Assembly: GCF_900182545.1 (NCBI RefSeq)
Contig: NZ_FXTJ01000001.1
Location: 310,001 to 374,000 of the forward strand
DNA from: Geodermatophilus aquaeductus
Lineage (GTDB): Bacteria; Actinomycetota; Actinomycetes; Mycobacteriales; Geodermatophilaceae
DNA: 64,000 bases
Direction: 5' to 3'
Positions 7,990 to 16,924 of the stretch are shown here, piece after piece. How positions within the stretch are numbered: the stretch's first letter is position 1; every line of letters starts with the position of its first letter. The notes under the pieces were generated by a model. The model saw only the letters and a list, made by a program, of their open reading frames with translations. It was not told the DNA's origin and ran no database searches. Position numbers and translations under genes: made by a program.

Positions 7990-9212
7990 GACCGTCCTTC
8001 CTGGAGGACCCCGCCGGCGTCGGACGCCGTGTCGGGAGGTTCGGGGCGGTCCTCGACCGCCAGGGGGATGCGCAGCGTGAAGGTCGAGCCGAGGCCCTCC
8101 TCGCTCCACACGCTGACCGAGCCGCCGTGGTTGCTGGCCACGTGCTTGACGATCGCCAGGCCCAGTCCGGTGCCGCCGGTGCTGGTGGCCCGCGACTGGT
8201 CGACCCGGTAGAAGCGCTCGAAGACCCGCTCGCGGTCGGCGCGCGGGATGCCGATCCCGCTGTCGGTGACCGCGATCTCGGCGAACCCGCCGCGCGCCCG
8301 TGCCCCGACGGCGATCTTGGTGTTCTCGGGGCTGTAGGCCACCGCGTTGGCCAGCAGGTTGGTCACCGCCGTCGCCAGTTGCGCCTCGACGCCGCGCACC
8401 AGGATGCCCCGCCCGCCGCCGACGGCGATCGTGATGCCCTTGGCCGCGGCGGCCAGGCCGGTGCGGTCGACGGCCTCGGCGAGGACGGTGTCGACGTCGA
8501 CCGGAGCCAGTTCCGGCAGCGGCTCGGCGCCCTGCAGGCGGGACAGGTCGATGAGCTCGCGGACCAGGCGGGCGAGCCGGTCGGCCTCGTGCGCCATCCG
8601 CGCGGCGAAGCGTTGCACCGTCTCGGGGTCGTCGGCGGCGCCCTGCATGGCCTCGGCGAGCAGGCCGAGCGCGCCGACCGGCGTCTTGAGCTCGTGGCCC
8701 ACGTTGGCGACGAAGTCGCGCCGGACCGCCTCGACCCGCCGGGCCTCGGTGACGTCCTGGAGGACCAGTGCCACGGGGCCGGGCACGGCCGACGGCGGGG
8801 TGTCGCCGGAGGCGGTCTCGAGCCGGATGGCGTGCGCGCCGACCAGCCGGGTGCCGCCGCCGACGACCTCGCCGGGCAGCGAGACGTCCGAGCGGCGGTT
8901 GCCCCAGCGGCGGACCTCGCGGACCAGGTCCTGCAGCGCGGGGACGACGAGGCGGCGGTCGCGGACGATCCCGAGTCCGCGCGCGGTCGGGTTGGCCACG
9001 ACGACGGCGTCGTCCTTGTCGAGCAGGAGCACCGCGGGATCCATGAGGTCGAGCAGCCGGCGGGCGAGCACAGCCTCGGCGGCGGCGTCGCGTCCCTCGT
9101 CGTCTCCCGCACGGTCGGCCCGCTCGGCGCCGCGGCGGGCGAGCACCATCACGGCGGCGGCCACGAGGGCCCCGACGACGAGACCGGTCACGAGGGCGAC
9201 CAGCGGACTCAC
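7986..9212 (-). CDS. senX3: Sensor histidine kinase SenX3
   Basis: The protein has 408 residues. An N-terminal membrane helix (PLVALVTGLVVGALVAAAVMVL) is followed by a PAS-like region that starts near LLDLMDPAVLLLDKDDAVVV. The HisKA dimerisation domain has the H-box FVANVGHELKTPVGALG, and the ATPase domain has NLLANAVAYS, DSGIGIP and GGTGLGLAIVKH. In the mycobacterial system SenX3 is held off by PhoU and Pst when phosphate is plentiful. The GTG start is 7 nt after a TAGCAT -10 element at 9220-9225, which indicates a leaderless mRNA. Transcription is divergent from phoU across a shared PHO-box region. Confidence 0.93.
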   Translation of the reverse strand: MSPLVALVTGLVVGALVAAAVMVLARRGAERADRAGDDEGRDAAAEAVLARRLLDLMDPAVLLLDKDDAVVVANPTARGLGIVRDRRLVVPALQDLVREVRRWGNRRSDVSLPGEVVGGGTRLVGAHAIRLETASGDTPPSAVPGPVALVLQDVTEARRVEAVRRDFVANVGHELKTPVGALGLLAEAMQGAADDPETVQRFAARMAHEADRLARLVRELIDLSRLQGAEPLPELAPVDVDTVLAEAVDRTGLAAAAKGITIAVGGGRGILVRGVEAQLATAVTNLLANAVAYSPENTKIAVGARARGGFAEIAVTDSGIGIPRADRERVFERFYRVDQSRATSTGGTGLGLAIVKHVASNHGGSVSVWSEEGLGSTFTLRIPLAVEDRPEPPDTASDAGGVLQEGRS

Positions 9213-9285
9213 GGGGCCGATGCTAGGCCGCCCGGGAGGGCCGTCATCCCCCGTGTGAGTGGCGTCGGAACAGCGGAGAGCGACT

Positions 9286-9314
9286 GTTCACGCCCGGGTG
9301 TCCCCCCGTTCACC
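9286..9314. promoter_or_regulatory. PHO-box-like direct repeats between senX3 and phoU
   Basis: GTTCACG at 9286 and GTTCACC at 9308 lie 22 bp apart, two units of the 11-bp spacing used by actinobacterial PhoP/RegX3-type regulators. They lie between the leaderless senX3 promoter and a phoU promoter with TACCCT at 9346-9351. Autoregulation by RegX3 is the likely role. Confidence 0.6.
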
Positions 9315-9429
9315 GACGGCACCCGTCGGGTGTCGCCGCAGCACCTACCCTCGGGACGTCAGGGCGGAACACCGAGCAGCGAGTGTCCGGCCGGCGGCAC
9401 CCGGTGGACGGCCGGTACGAGGAGGACCC

Positions 9430-10089
9430 GTGCGCGAGCACTACCGCGAAGAGCTCGAGGACATCAACGCCTGCCTGGTGGAGATGTCGAACTCCGTCGG
9501 GTCGGCGATGAGCAAGGCCACCACCGCCCTGCTCGACGCCGACGTGGCACTCGCCGACCTGGTGATCGCCGGGGACGAGCACATCGACGCGGTCCGCGAG
9601 AGCATCGAGGAGCGCTGCTTCACCCTGCTCGCCCGTCAGCAACCCGTCGCCACCGACCTGCGCACGGTCACCACCGCGATGCGCATCGTCGGCGACCTCG
9701 AGCGCATGGGCGACCTCGCGGTGCACGTGGCCAAGCTGGCCCGGATGCGCTTCCCCGAGTCCGCCGTCCCCGTCGAGGTGCGGCCGATCTTCCTGGAGGC
9801 CGGTCACGTGGCACACAGCCTGGTCACCCAGGTCGGCACCGTGATCGCCCAGCTCGACGTCCGGGGCGCCCTCCAGCTGGAGAAGGACGACGACCTCATG
9901 GACCAGCTGCACCGCCAGCTGTTCACCGAGGTCCTCAGCCCCGGCTGGCCGCACGGCATGGAGTCGGCCATCGACATCACGCTGCTCGGCCGCTACTACG
10001 AGCGCTTCGCCGACCACGCCGTCAGCGTCGCCCGCCGCGTCGTCTTCCTGGTCACCGGCGAGCGGGACATGGCTGCGCTGCACCACTGA
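9430..10089 (+). CDS. phoU: Phosphate signalling protein PhoU
   Basis: This 219-residue helical protein has two PhoU repeats. The first metal-binding loop reads RTVTTAMRIVGDLERMGDLAVHVA and the second YYERFADHAVSVARRVVFLVTGE. PhoU mediates inhibition of the histidine kinase by the Pst transporter when phosphate is sufficient. The GTG at 9430 is chosen over upstream starts because GGAGG lies at 9421-9425. It sits opposite senX3-regX3, so the sensing module is complete here except for pst, which is at 40.9 kb. Confidence 0.92.
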   Translation: MREHYREELEDINACLVEMSNSVGSAMSKATTALLDADVALADLVIAGDEHIDAVRESIEERCFTLLARQQPVATDLRTVTTAMRIVGDLERMGDLAVHVAKLARMRFPESAVPVEVRPIFLEAGHVAHSLVTQVGTVIAQLDVRGALQLEKDDDLMDQLHRQLFTEVLSPGWPHGMESAIDITLLGRYYERFADHAVSVARRVVFLVTGERDMAALHH

Positions 10090-10118
10090 GCCGCGCTGCC
10101 TCCCCGAGCAGCACACAC

Positions 10119-10162
10119 ACGACGAGGGCCTCTCCACCACGCGGTGGGGAGGCCCTCGTCGT
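10119..10162 (+). terminator. Strong hairpin after phoU
   Basis: The 20-nt arm ACGACGAGGGCCTCTCCACC at 10119-10138 pairs with 10143-10162 with a single T-G wobble and a 4-nt loop. It lies 29 nt after the phoU stop and can also act on gpmA transcripts arriving from the other strand. Confidence 0.8.
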
Positions 10163-10164
10163 CT

Positions 10165-10202
10165 CTGGTCGCCCTACCGGGCTCCACCGCGGCCAGGTGC
10201 CG
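10165..10202 (+). repeat. Post-gene element, family 2, copy 2 (after phoU)
   Basis: It contains the 20-mer TCCACCGCGGCCAGGTGCCG shared with the stretch after regX3 (7260-7308), here on the plus strand just after the phoU hairpin. The flanks are only partly alike. Confidence 0.5.
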
Positions 10203-10274
10203 TCCCCAGCTGCGCGGAGCCCCGACCGCCCCTCCTCGCGGAGGCCTCCGGCCCCCACTCGTCGGCGCGAGGCG

Positions 10275-11054
10275 CTACTTCTTGCCCTGGTTCTTGACCG
10301 CCTCGATGGCGGCCGCGGCGGCCTCCGGGTCGAGGTACTCACCGCCGGGCTTGAGCGGCTTGAGGTCGGCGTCGAGCTCGTAGCGCAGCGGGACGCCGGT
10401 GGGGATGTTGAGCCCGACCACCTCGTCCTCGCCCATGCCGTCGAGGTGCTTCACCAGCGCGCGCAGGCTGTTGCCGTGCGCGGCCACCAGCACGGTGGCA
10501 CCGCTGCGCAGGTCCGGCACGATCGCGTCGTACCAGTACGGGAGCATCCGGACGACGACGTCGGCCAGGCACTCGGTCGCCGGTCGCACCTCCGGCGGGA
10601 GGAACGCGTACCGCGGGTCGGCGTCCTGCGAGTACTCGCTGCCGGCCTCGATCGGCGGCGGCGGCGTGCTGTAGGAGCGGCGCCAGAGCATGAACTGCTC
10701 CTCGCCGTACTCGGCGAGGGTGGCCGCCTTGTCCTTGCCCTGCAGCGCGCCGTAGTGCCGCTCGTTGAGCCGCCAGGAGCGCCGCACCGGGATCCACTGC
10801 CGGTCGGCGGCGGCCAGGGCCAGCTCCGCGGTGGTGATCGCCCGCCGGAGGACCGAGGTGTGCAGGACGTCGGGCAGCAGGCCGTGCTCGGCGAGCAGCT
10901 GACCGCCGCGGGCGGCCTCGGCACGGCCCTTCTCCGACAGCTCGACGTCGACCCAGCCGGTGAACAGGTTCGCCTTGTTCCACTCGCTCTCGCCGTGGCG
11001 GAGCAGGACCAGGGTGCCGGGCGCGCCAGCCGCAGACGTCGTCACGCCGCCCAT
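10275..11054 (-). CDS. gpmA: 2,3-bisphosphoglycerate-dependent phosphoglycerate mutase
   Basis: This protein of about 259 residues interconverts 3- and 2-phosphoglycerate in glycolysis. The histidine-phosphatase signature [12 protein letters not shown] carries the phosphorylated His. [30 protein letters not shown] and [19 protein letters not shown] complete the active site. The C-terminus is Lys-rich (VKNQGKK), as in mycobacterial Gpm1. ATG 11054 is used; GTG at 11045 has the better-spaced GGGCAGG and is an alternative three codons shorter. It lies in the senX3-regX3 neighbourhood as in mycobacteria. Confidence 0.93.
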   Translation of the reverse strand: MGGVTTSAAGAPGTLVLLRHGESEWNKANLFTGWVDVELSEKGRAEAARGGQLLAEHGLLPDVLHTSVLRRAITTAELALAAADRQWIPVRRSWRLNERHYGALQGKDKAATLAEYGEEQFMLWRRSYSTPPPPIEAGSEYSQDADPRYAFLPPEVRPATECLADVVVRMLPYWYDAIVPDLRSGATVLVAAHGNSLRALVKHLDGMGEDEVVGLNIPTGVPLRYELDADLKPLKPGGEYLDPEAAAAAIEAVKNQGKK

Positions 11055-11083
11055 CCTGCCCGACGCCGCCGCGCCCGGTCCGC

Positions 11084-11383
11084 TCAGCTCACCAGCGGCC
11101 AGAGCACCCAGGCCTCGTAGAGCACCGGCGGCGCCAGCCCGGCCAGCAGCCACGGGCTCCGCACCCGCCGCGAGGCACCCCAGCGGACGGCGGCGACCAG
11201 CGCCACGCTGCAGGTCAGCGCGACCGCCAGCCACAGCGCGGTGGCGGCGACGTCGACGACGAACAGCTGGGTGAGCACGAGCTGCACGGCGCACAGCAGC
11301 AGCGGGTAGACCAGCCCGGACGCGGCCACCACGCCGATCAGCGCGCGGCCGAGCCTCTCCTGCGCGGCGGGCGGGTCCTGCAC
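11084..11383 (-). CDS. Small membrane protein of unknown function
   Basis: In 99 residues there are three to four hydrophobic segments ([46 protein letters not shown] and a C-terminal helix ending [10 protein letters not shown]). I do not recognise a family. The GTG at 11383 is chosen over GTG 11392 because TAGCGT ends 7 nt before it, giving a leaderless start. That -10 element overlaps the TAG stop of the MFS gene upstream. It ends 29 bp before gpmA begins, so the two may share a transcript. Confidence 0.65.
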   Translation of the reverse strand: MQDPPAAQERLGRALIGVVAASGLVYPLLLCAVQLVLTQLFVVDVAATALWLAVALTCSVALVAAVRWGASRRVRSPWLLAGLAPPVLYEAWVLWPLVS

Positions 11384-11393
11384 CCCCTCCACG

Positions 11394-12995
11394 CTAGGGG
11401 GAGGAGGCCTCCTGCGCGCCCGGCCGGCGCCTGCCGGGCATCCAGACCAGGACGACGGCGGCGGCCACCGCCGCGGCCGCCGCGGTCCCGACCGCGGTCA
11501 GGTGCATCGCCGAGACGAAGGCCTCGCGCGCGGTGTCGGCCAGCGCGTCGGCGGCCGCGGCGGCGCCGGGCTCGCCGGCCGCCCGCGCCTCCTCCGCCGT
11601 CGTCCGGGCCGCCTCGAGCGTGGCGGCGATCGAGGTGCTGGCCTCGTCGCGCGCGCCGGCGGGCAGCACGTCGACGGCGGGGCCGAGGTTGGCGGCGTAG
11701 GCGGTGGCCAGCACCGAGCCGAGGATGGCCACCCCGAGCGCCCCGCCGACCTGGCGGACGGTGTTGTTGACCGCCGCGCCCGCGCCGGCCTTGTCCCGCG
11801 GCACCACCGACATGATCGACTCGGTGGCCGGCGCCATCACCGCGCCCATGCCGAGCCCCTGCACGGTGAGCGTGGTGAGCAGCAGCCACAGCGGAGCGGC
11901 CTCGTCGAGCAGCTGGAAGCCCAGGAACGACAGCGTGATGAGCACGAAGCCGGTGGCGCAGACGGCCTTGGCGCCGAACCGCTCGGCCAGCCGGGAGCTG
12001 CGCGGCGCCATGACCGCCATGCCCAGCGCCACCGGGATGAGCGCGGCACCGGACTGCAGGGGGTCGTAACCGCGGGCGCCCTGCAGGTAGTACACGAGGT
12101 AGAAGGTGGCGCCCATCAGGGCGAAGAAGTTCAGCCCCAGCGCGGCCGCCGCGGCGGAGAACGCCGGGTTGCGGAACAGCGAGACGTCGAGCGCCGGGTG
12201 CGAGGAGCGCCGCTGCAGCCAGACGAACAGCACCATGAGCAGCGCGCCGCCGACGAGCGGGACCAGCACGCCCGGCGTCGCCCAGCCCACCCCCGACCCG
12301 CCGTGGATGATCCCGTAGACCAGCCCGGCCAGGGCGGCGATCGACAGCAGCACGCCCGGGAGGTCGAGCCGGCCGGGGTCGGGGTCGCGCGACTCCGGCA
12401 CGAACACCAGCGTGCCGACGACGCCGAGCACGGCGACCGGCACGCCGATGAGGAAGATCGCACCCCACCAGAAGTGCGTGAGCACCAGCCCGCTGGCCAG
12501 CGGTCCGCCGGCGACGGCGAGCCCGGCCGTCGCCGCCCAGATGCCGATGGCGCGGCCGCGCTCGCCGGCCGGGAAGACGTTGGTGATGACGGCGAGCGTC
12601 GTCGGCTGCACCGCCGCGCCGCCGATCCCCATCACCGCCCGCCAGGCGATGAGCTCCAGCGGGCTGTCGGAGAACGCCGCGAACACCGAACCGCCGGCGA
12701 AGATCGACAGCCCGATGAGCAGGACGCGGCGGCGGCCGATGCGGTCGCCGATGACGCCCCAGGTGAACAGCAGCCCGGCGAAGACGACGATGTAGGCGTC
12801 GACGGCCCACTGCAGCTCGCCCTGGGTGGCGCCGAGCTCGCGCTGCAGGGTCGGGATGGCCACGTTGAGCGTCGTGTTGCCCGTGATCACCACGAGCAGG
12901 CAGACGGTCATGGTGGCGAGCACCCACCAGCGCCGGGCGTAGCCGGGGCGCTCCTCGACGGCCGGCGCCGCCGGGGCCCGCCCGGTGGTGGTCAT
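11394..12995 (-). CDS. MFS drug exporter, DHA2/EmrB-QacA type
   Basis: The protein has 533 residues. About 14 membrane helices are arranged as in the DHA2 family of proton-coupled multidrug exporters. Motif A-like GVIGDRIGRRRVLLIGL follows helix 2, and motif C-like ATAGLAVAGGPLASGLVL lies in helix 5. The N-terminus MTTTGRAPAAPAVEERPGYARRWW is cytosolic. The ATG overlaps the stop of the YbjN-like gene (ATGA), so the two are translated together. The substrate is unknown. A long Ala-rich stretch between the last two helices (about residues 430-500) is lower in similarity and looks periplasmic. Confidence 0.85.
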   Translation of the reverse strand: MTTTGRAPAAPAVEERPGYARRWWVLATMTVCLLVVITGNTTLNVAIPTLQRELGATQGELQWAVDAYIVVFAGLLFTWGVIGDRIGRRRVLLIGLSIFAGGSVFAAFSDSPLELIAWRAVMGIGGAAVQPTTLAVITNVFPAGERGRAIGIWAATAGLAVAGGPLASGLVLTHFWWGAIFLIGVPVAVLGVVGTLVFVPESRDPDPGRLDLPGVLLSIAALAGLVYGIIHGGSGVGWATPGVLVPLVGGALLMVLFVWLQRRSSHPALDVSLFRNPAFSAAAAALGLNFFALMGATFYLVYYLQGARGYDPLQSGAALIPVALGMAVMAPRSSRLAERFGAKAVCATGFVLITLSFLGFQLLDEAAPLWLLLTTLTVQGLGMGAVMAPATESIMSVVPRDKAGAGAAVNNTVRQVGGALGVAILGSVLATAYAANLGPAVDVLPAGARDEASTSIAATLEAARTTAEEARAAGEPGAAAAADALADTAREAFVSAMHLTAVGTAAAAAVAAAVVLVWMPGRRRPGAQEASSP

Positions 12996-13573
12996 CCCCC
13001 GCTCTCCGGCGGGGGCGCTCCTCCGCCGTCGGCGGGCTCGGTCCGGCCCGCCTGCGCGAACGCGGCGAAGGCCTCGAGGTTGCGCAGCGACTCCCCGCGC
13101 TTGACCCGCCAGTCCCACTCGCGGCGGATCGAGGTGCCGAAGCCGATCTCGAGCATCGTGTTGAAGTGGTCGTCGGCGTAGTTGAGGACCGCGCCGAGCA
13201 GCCGGTCGAGCTCCTCGGGGGTCACCGCGGCGTGCGGCACCCGGCCGGTGAGATAGACGTCGCCGACGCGGTCGACCGAGTACGCGACGCCGTACATGCG
13301 CGCGTTGTGCTGCAGCAGGTAGGTCCACAGCTGCTCGCGGTTCTCGTCGGGCTGGCGGCAGACGAAGGCCTCCACCCGCAGCGCGTGCTCGCCCACGATC
13401 AGGCCGCACACGGTCTTGAGCTTCTTGGTGCCGGGCAGGTCGACCAGCCACCGCCCGGGCGCGGGGTGCTCGTGCACCAGCTCGGCGTCGCGCAGGGTCC
13501 GGTCGATGACCGCGTCCAGCGCGGCGACGACGACCGCGCGGGCGGTGCGCGCCTCGCCGATGCCCTCGCTCAC
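12992..13573 (-). CDS. YbjN domain-containing protein
   Basis: This 193-residue protein has the YbjN fold (type III secretion chaperone-like). Conserved stretches are WLVDLPGTKKLKTVCGLIVGEHALRVEAF, REQLWTYLLQHNARMYGVAYSVD and NYADDHFNTMLEIGFGTSI. The gene next to mshA in mycobacteria (Rv0487) is of this kind, which supports the identity. Molecular role unknown. The GTG at 13573 is preferred; upstream codons have poor coding character. The C-terminus is Pro/Gly rich. Confidence 0.85.
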   Translation of the reverse strand: MSEGIGEARTARAVVVAALDAVIDRTLRDAELVHEHPAPGRWLVDLPGTKKLKTVCGLIVGEHALRVEAFVCRQPDENREQLWTYLLQHNARMYGVAYSVDRVGDVYLTGRVPHAAVTPEELDRLLGAVLNYADDHFNTMLEIGFGTSIRREWDWRVKRGESLRNLEAFAAFAQAGRTEPADGGGAPPPESGG

Positions 13574-13586
13574 CGGGAACCTCCGC

Positions 13587-14912
13587 TCACCAGGCCACCT
13601 GCGTCCCGAGGGCGACGCCGGCCACCGGCCGCAACGCCCGCCGCGCGACACCGGCCATCTCCGCGGCGGCCGCGGCGTAGGCGTCGACCAGCGCGTCGGC
13701 GGTGCGGTCCCAGGAGAAGGCGGCGGCGTGCCGGCGGGCTCCGGCGCCCATCAGTTCCCGGCGCTCGAGCACCGCGCGGACGGCCGCGGCGTAGGCCGCC
13801 GGGTCCCGGCCGTCGACCAGGACGCCGGAGACGCCATCGCGGACCGCCGTCCGCAGCCCGCCGACCGACGCGGCGACCACCGGCGTCCCGCAGGCCTGCG
13901 CCTCCAGGGCGACCAGGCCGAAGGACTCGTTGTGGCTCGGGACGACGGCGACGTCGGCGGCGCGGTAGTGCAGGGCCAGCCGCTCGGGCGGCTGCGGCGG
14001 CAGGAAGCGCACCAGGTCGGCGATGCCCAGCGACGCCGCCAGCTCCTCCAGCTGCCGCGGCGCCTCCAGCCCCGAGCCGCTGGGCGCCCCGACGACGTGC
14101 ACCTGCAGCCGCGACCGCAGCGCCGGGTCGTCGTCGAGCATGCGGGCGGCGGTGGTGAGCAGCAGGTCGGGCGCCTTGAGCGGCTGGATGCGGCCGACGA
14201 AGGTCAGGACGACGGCGTCGGCGGGCACGCCCAGCGCGCGGCGGGCGGCGGCGCGGTCGCCGGGGGTGAACCGGTCGAGGTCGACGCCCGGCGGGACGAC
14301 GAGGGTGCGGCGCGGGTCGGCGCCGTAGTGCTCGACGAGCTGCCGGGCCTCCTCCTCGGTGTTGGCCACCAGGCGGTCGGCCTCGGCCACCACCTGCTCC
14401 TCGCCGATCACGCGGGCGCGCGGCTCGGGCCGGTCGCCGTCGGCCAGCGCGGCGTTCTTCACCTTGGCGAGGGTGTGCGCGGTGTGGATCAGCGGCACGC
14501 TCCACCGGTCGCGCGCCAGCCAGCCGACCTGGCCGGACAGCCAGTAGTGCGAGTGGACGACGTCGTAGTGGCCCGGCTCGTGCTGGGCCTCCTCCCGCAG
14601 CACGCCCGCGGTGAACGCGCACAGCTGGCCGGGCAGCTCCTCCTTGCCCAGGCCCTCGAACGGGCCGGCGCTGACGTGCCGCACGGTGACGCCCGGGCTC
14701 ATCTCGACCACGGGCGGCAGGTCGCTGGAGGTGGCGCGGGTGAAGACGTCGACGGCGATGCCGCGGGCGGCCAGCCGGCGGGAGACCTCGACGATGTAGA
14801 CGTTCATGCCCCCGGCGTCACCGGCACCGGGCTGGTCGAGCGGGCTGGTGTGCACCGAGATCGTCGCCACCCGGCGGGGCATGCGCGCGGGGAGGAAGCG
14901 GCGAGCAGGCAC
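13587..14912 (-). CDS. mshA: D-inositol-3-phosphate glycosyltransferase MshA
   Basis: This 441-residue GT4-family enzyme catalyses the first step of mycothiol synthesis, transferring GlcNAc from UDP-GlcNAc to 1-L-inositol 3-phosphate. The N-terminal loop [21 protein letters not shown] is the MshA signature. [40 protein letters not shown] and [21 protein letters not shown] (nucleotide-sugar binding with the EX7E pair) are all present. The GTG at 14912 has AGGAGG five bases upstream, better placed than the internal ATG at 14882. The later mycothiol enzyme MshD is at 39.7 kb. Confidence 0.95.
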   Translation of the reverse strand: MPARRFLPARMPRRVATISVHTSPLDQPGAGDAGGMNVYIVEVSRRLAARGIAVDVFTRATSSDLPPVVEMSPGVTVRHVSAGPFEGLGKEELPGQLCAFTAGVLREEAQHEPGHYDVVHSHYWLSGQVGWLARDRWSVPLIHTAHTLAKVKNAALADGDRPEPRARVIGEEQVVAEADRLVANTEEEARQLVEHYGADPRRTLVVPPGVDLDRFTPGDRAAARRALGVPADAVVLTFVGRIQPLKAPDLLLTTAARMLDDDPALRSRLQVHVVGAPSGSGLEAPRQLEELAASLGIADLVRFLPPQPPERLALHYRAADVAVVPSHNESFGLVALEAQACGTPVVAASVGGLRTAVRDGVSGVLVDGRDPAAYAAAVRAVLERRELMGAGARRHAAAFSWDRTADALVDAYAAAAAEMAGVARRALRPVAGVALGTQVAW

Positions 14913-14996
14913 TCCGACCTCCTGCCTCGCCCGTCCCGGGCACCGTTCCGGCACCCCTGTCGACTCTCCATCCTGCAACAGCGTCAGGATGACCAC

Positions 14997-15785
14997 ATGC
15001 CCGGTGTTGCCGATGTCTCCTCCTCCGGCCCGCGTCCGCTGCCCGGGAGCGGCCGCACCGCCGTCGTCACCGGCGCCTCGAGCGGCATCGGCGCCGCCAC
15101 CGCCGAACGGCTGGCGGCCGAGGGCTTCGACGTCGTCCTCGGGGCCCGGCGGATGGACCGGCTGACCGCACTGGCCGGGCGGATCGGCGCCCGGGCGCTG
15201 CCCCTCGACGTCACCGACCCCGCGTCGGTGGAGGCGTTCGCGGCGGAGCTGCCGCAGGTCGACGTGCTGGTCAACAACGCCGGCGGTGCCTTCGACGCCA
15301 CCCCCGTGGCCGAGGCCGACCTGGACTCGTGGGCGCGCACCTACGAGGTCAACGTGCTGGGCACCGTCCGGCTGACCAAGGCGCTGCTCCCCGCGCTGCG
15401 GGCCTCCGGCGCCGGCGACGTGCTCTTCGTCGGCTCGACGGCGGGCCTGGTCAGCTACGAGGGCGGCGCGTCCTACACCGCGGCCAAACATGGCGTGCAC
15501 ACGCTGGCCGGCACGCTGCGGCTGGAACTGGTCGCCGAGCCGGTGCGGGTCATCGAGATCGCGCCCGGGATGGTGCGCACCGAGGAGTTCTCCCTCAACC
15601 GCACCGGCAGCAAGGAGAAGGCCGACGCCGTCTACCGGGGCGTGCGCGAGCCGCTGGTGGCCGAGGACGTCGCCGACTGCATCGCCTGGGCGCTGACCCG
15701 CCCGCACCACGTCAACGTCGACCTGCTCGTCGTCCGCCCGCGCGCCCAGGCCGCCCAGCACAAGGTCCACCGCGAGACCGACTGA
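14997..15785 (+). CDS. Short-chain dehydrogenase/reductase
   Basis: This 262-residue Rossmann oxidoreductase has the cofactor loop TGASSGIG, the structural NNAG, and the catalytic Ser-Tyr-Lys as [22 protein letters not shown]. An Arg shortly after the loop (GARRMDRL) suggests NADP preference. M. tuberculosis has an SDR (Rv0484c) between murB and mshA in the same setting, so this is probably its orthologue. The substrate is not known. The ATG is used because the reading before it is out of character. The gene is immediately followed by an intergenic palindromic element. Confidence 0.88.
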   Translation: MPGVADVSSSGPRPLPGSGRTAVVTGASSGIGAATAERLAAEGFDVVLGARRMDRLTALAGRIGARALPLDVTDPASVEAFAAELPQVDVLVNNAGGAFDATPVAEADLDSWARTYEVNVLGTVRLTKALLPALRASGAGDVLFVGSTAGLVSYEGGASYTAAKHGVHTLAGTLRLELVAEPVRVIEIAPGMVRTEEFSLNRTGSKEKADAVYRGVREPLVAEDVADCIAWALTRPHHVNVDLLVVRPRAQAAQHKVHRETD

Positions 15786-15786
15786 G

Positions 15787-15847
15787 TAGGGACCCTCCTG
15801 CCCCCACCGCTCGCAGGCTCGCGGCGGGCCCCTGCAGGAGGGCCGTC
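15787..15847 (+). repeat. Stop-proximal palindromic element, family 1, copy A
   Basis: It begins one base after the SDR stop. The outer arms GACCCTCCTGC and GCAGGAGGGCC pair, and the centre CCGCTCGCAGGCTCGCGG is partly self-complementary. Four more copies occur at 19314, 23866, 52 kb onward at 57052, and 58521. In all five the element reads in the direction of the gene just ended. Here it lies between convergent SDR and murB. Confidence 0.75.
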
Positions 15848-15863
15848 CGAGAGGGCGACCGGG

Positions 15864-16865
15864 TCACAGCCTCGTGGGCTCGGGGACCAGGGTGACGCCG
15901 AAGCGGTCGCGGACGGCCTCGATCACGCGGGCGGCGAAGGCCATGAGCTCCGCGGCGGTGGCGCCGGGTTCGGTGGTCAGCGCCAGGCTGTGCCGCGACG
16001 ACGTCCCGACCCGGCCCGCGCGGGTGCCGCGGCCGAAGCCGGCCGACTGCACGAGCCAGGCGGCGCTGAGCTTGACCATGCCGTCGCCGGCCGGCCAGCT
16101 CGGGCAGCCGGGCACGGCCTGCTCGGCCGGGACCACGGGGTTGGTGAAGAACGACCCGGCGCTGCGGGTGTCGGGGTCGGCCGGGTCGACGACCATGCCC
16201 TTGCCCCGGCGCAGGTCGAGCACGGCCGCGCGGACGTCGGCCAGCGGCGCCCGCCCGCCCAGCTCCACGCCCAGCCGCTTGGCCAGCTCCGCGTAGCCCA
16301 CCGGCCGGGACAGCGGCCCGGGTTCCAGCGCGAAGGTGACGGTGAGGACGACGAACCGGCCGGGCTCGCGCTTGAGCCGGCTGTCGCGGTAGCCGAAGGC
16401 GCACTCCGCGGCGCCCAGCGTCCGCTCACGCTTCTCGGCGCGGTCGTAGACGCGGACGGCGGTGAGCGTCTGCGCGACCTCTTGGCCGTAGGCGCCGACG
16501 TTCTGCACCGGGGTGGCGCCGGTCGAGCCGGGGATCCCCGACAGCGCCTCCATCCCGGCCAGCTCCGCCTCCACGGTGAGCGCGACCAGGTCGTCCCAGT
16601 CCTCGCCGGCCTGCACCTCCAGGACGTCGCCGCGCCGCTCGACGCCGCGGCTGCGCACCGCGACGACGTCGCCGGCCCACCCGTCGTCGGGCGCGACCAG
16701 GTTGGAGCCGCCGCCGAGCACCAGCAGCGGCCGGCCGGCCTCGTCGGCCTCCCGGACGGCGGCGACCAGCTCGGCGGCGTCGGTGACCTCGACCAGGCGC
16801 TCGACGGGGCCGCCGACCCCCAGCGTGGTGAGGTCGGCGAGACGGGCGTCGGATCGGACGAGCAC
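15864..16865 (-). CDS. murB: UDP-N-acetylenolpyruvoylglucosamine reductase MurB
   Basis: This 333-residue FAD enzyme reduces UDP-GlcNAc-enolpyruvate to UDP-MurNAc in peptidoglycan synthesis. The FAD-binding PP loop reads LLVLGGGSNLV, and EALSGIPGSTGATPVQNVGAYGQE holds the flavin region. GYRDSRLK carries the type I MurB Tyr loop, and SAGSFFTNPVV the catalytic Ser. The GTG at 16865 lies 6 nt after TACCGT, a leaderless arrangement, and is divergent from the methyltransferase at 16925. Confidence 0.94.
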   Translation of the reverse strand: MLVRSDARLADLTTLGVGGPVERLVEVTDAAELVAAVREADEAGRPLLVLGGGSNLVAPDDGWAGDVVAVRSRGVERRGDVLEVQAGEDWDDLVALTVEAELAGMEALSGIPGSTGATPVQNVGAYGQEVAQTLTAVRVYDRAEKRERTLGAAECAFGYRDSRLKREPGRFVVLTVTFALEPGPLSRPVGYAELAKRLGVELGGRAPLADVRAAVLDLRRGKGMVVDPADPDTRSAGSFFTNPVVPAEQAVPGCPSWPAGDGMVKLSAAWLVQSAGFGRGTRAGRVGTSSRHSLALTTEPGATAAELMAFAARVIEAVRDRFGVTLVPEPTRL

Positions 16866-16924
16866 CCGCCCACGGTAGCCGCGCGGCGCAGACCGGCCGG
16901 GGACGCCGACTACCCTCGGCACCG

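Noticed and set aside
8127-11120. Open frame of 997 codons on the plus strand over senX3, phoU and gpmA
   Set aside because: It runs antisense to or out of frame with conserved genes and its translation is Arg/Gly/Pro low complexity, the usual shadow effect of high GC.
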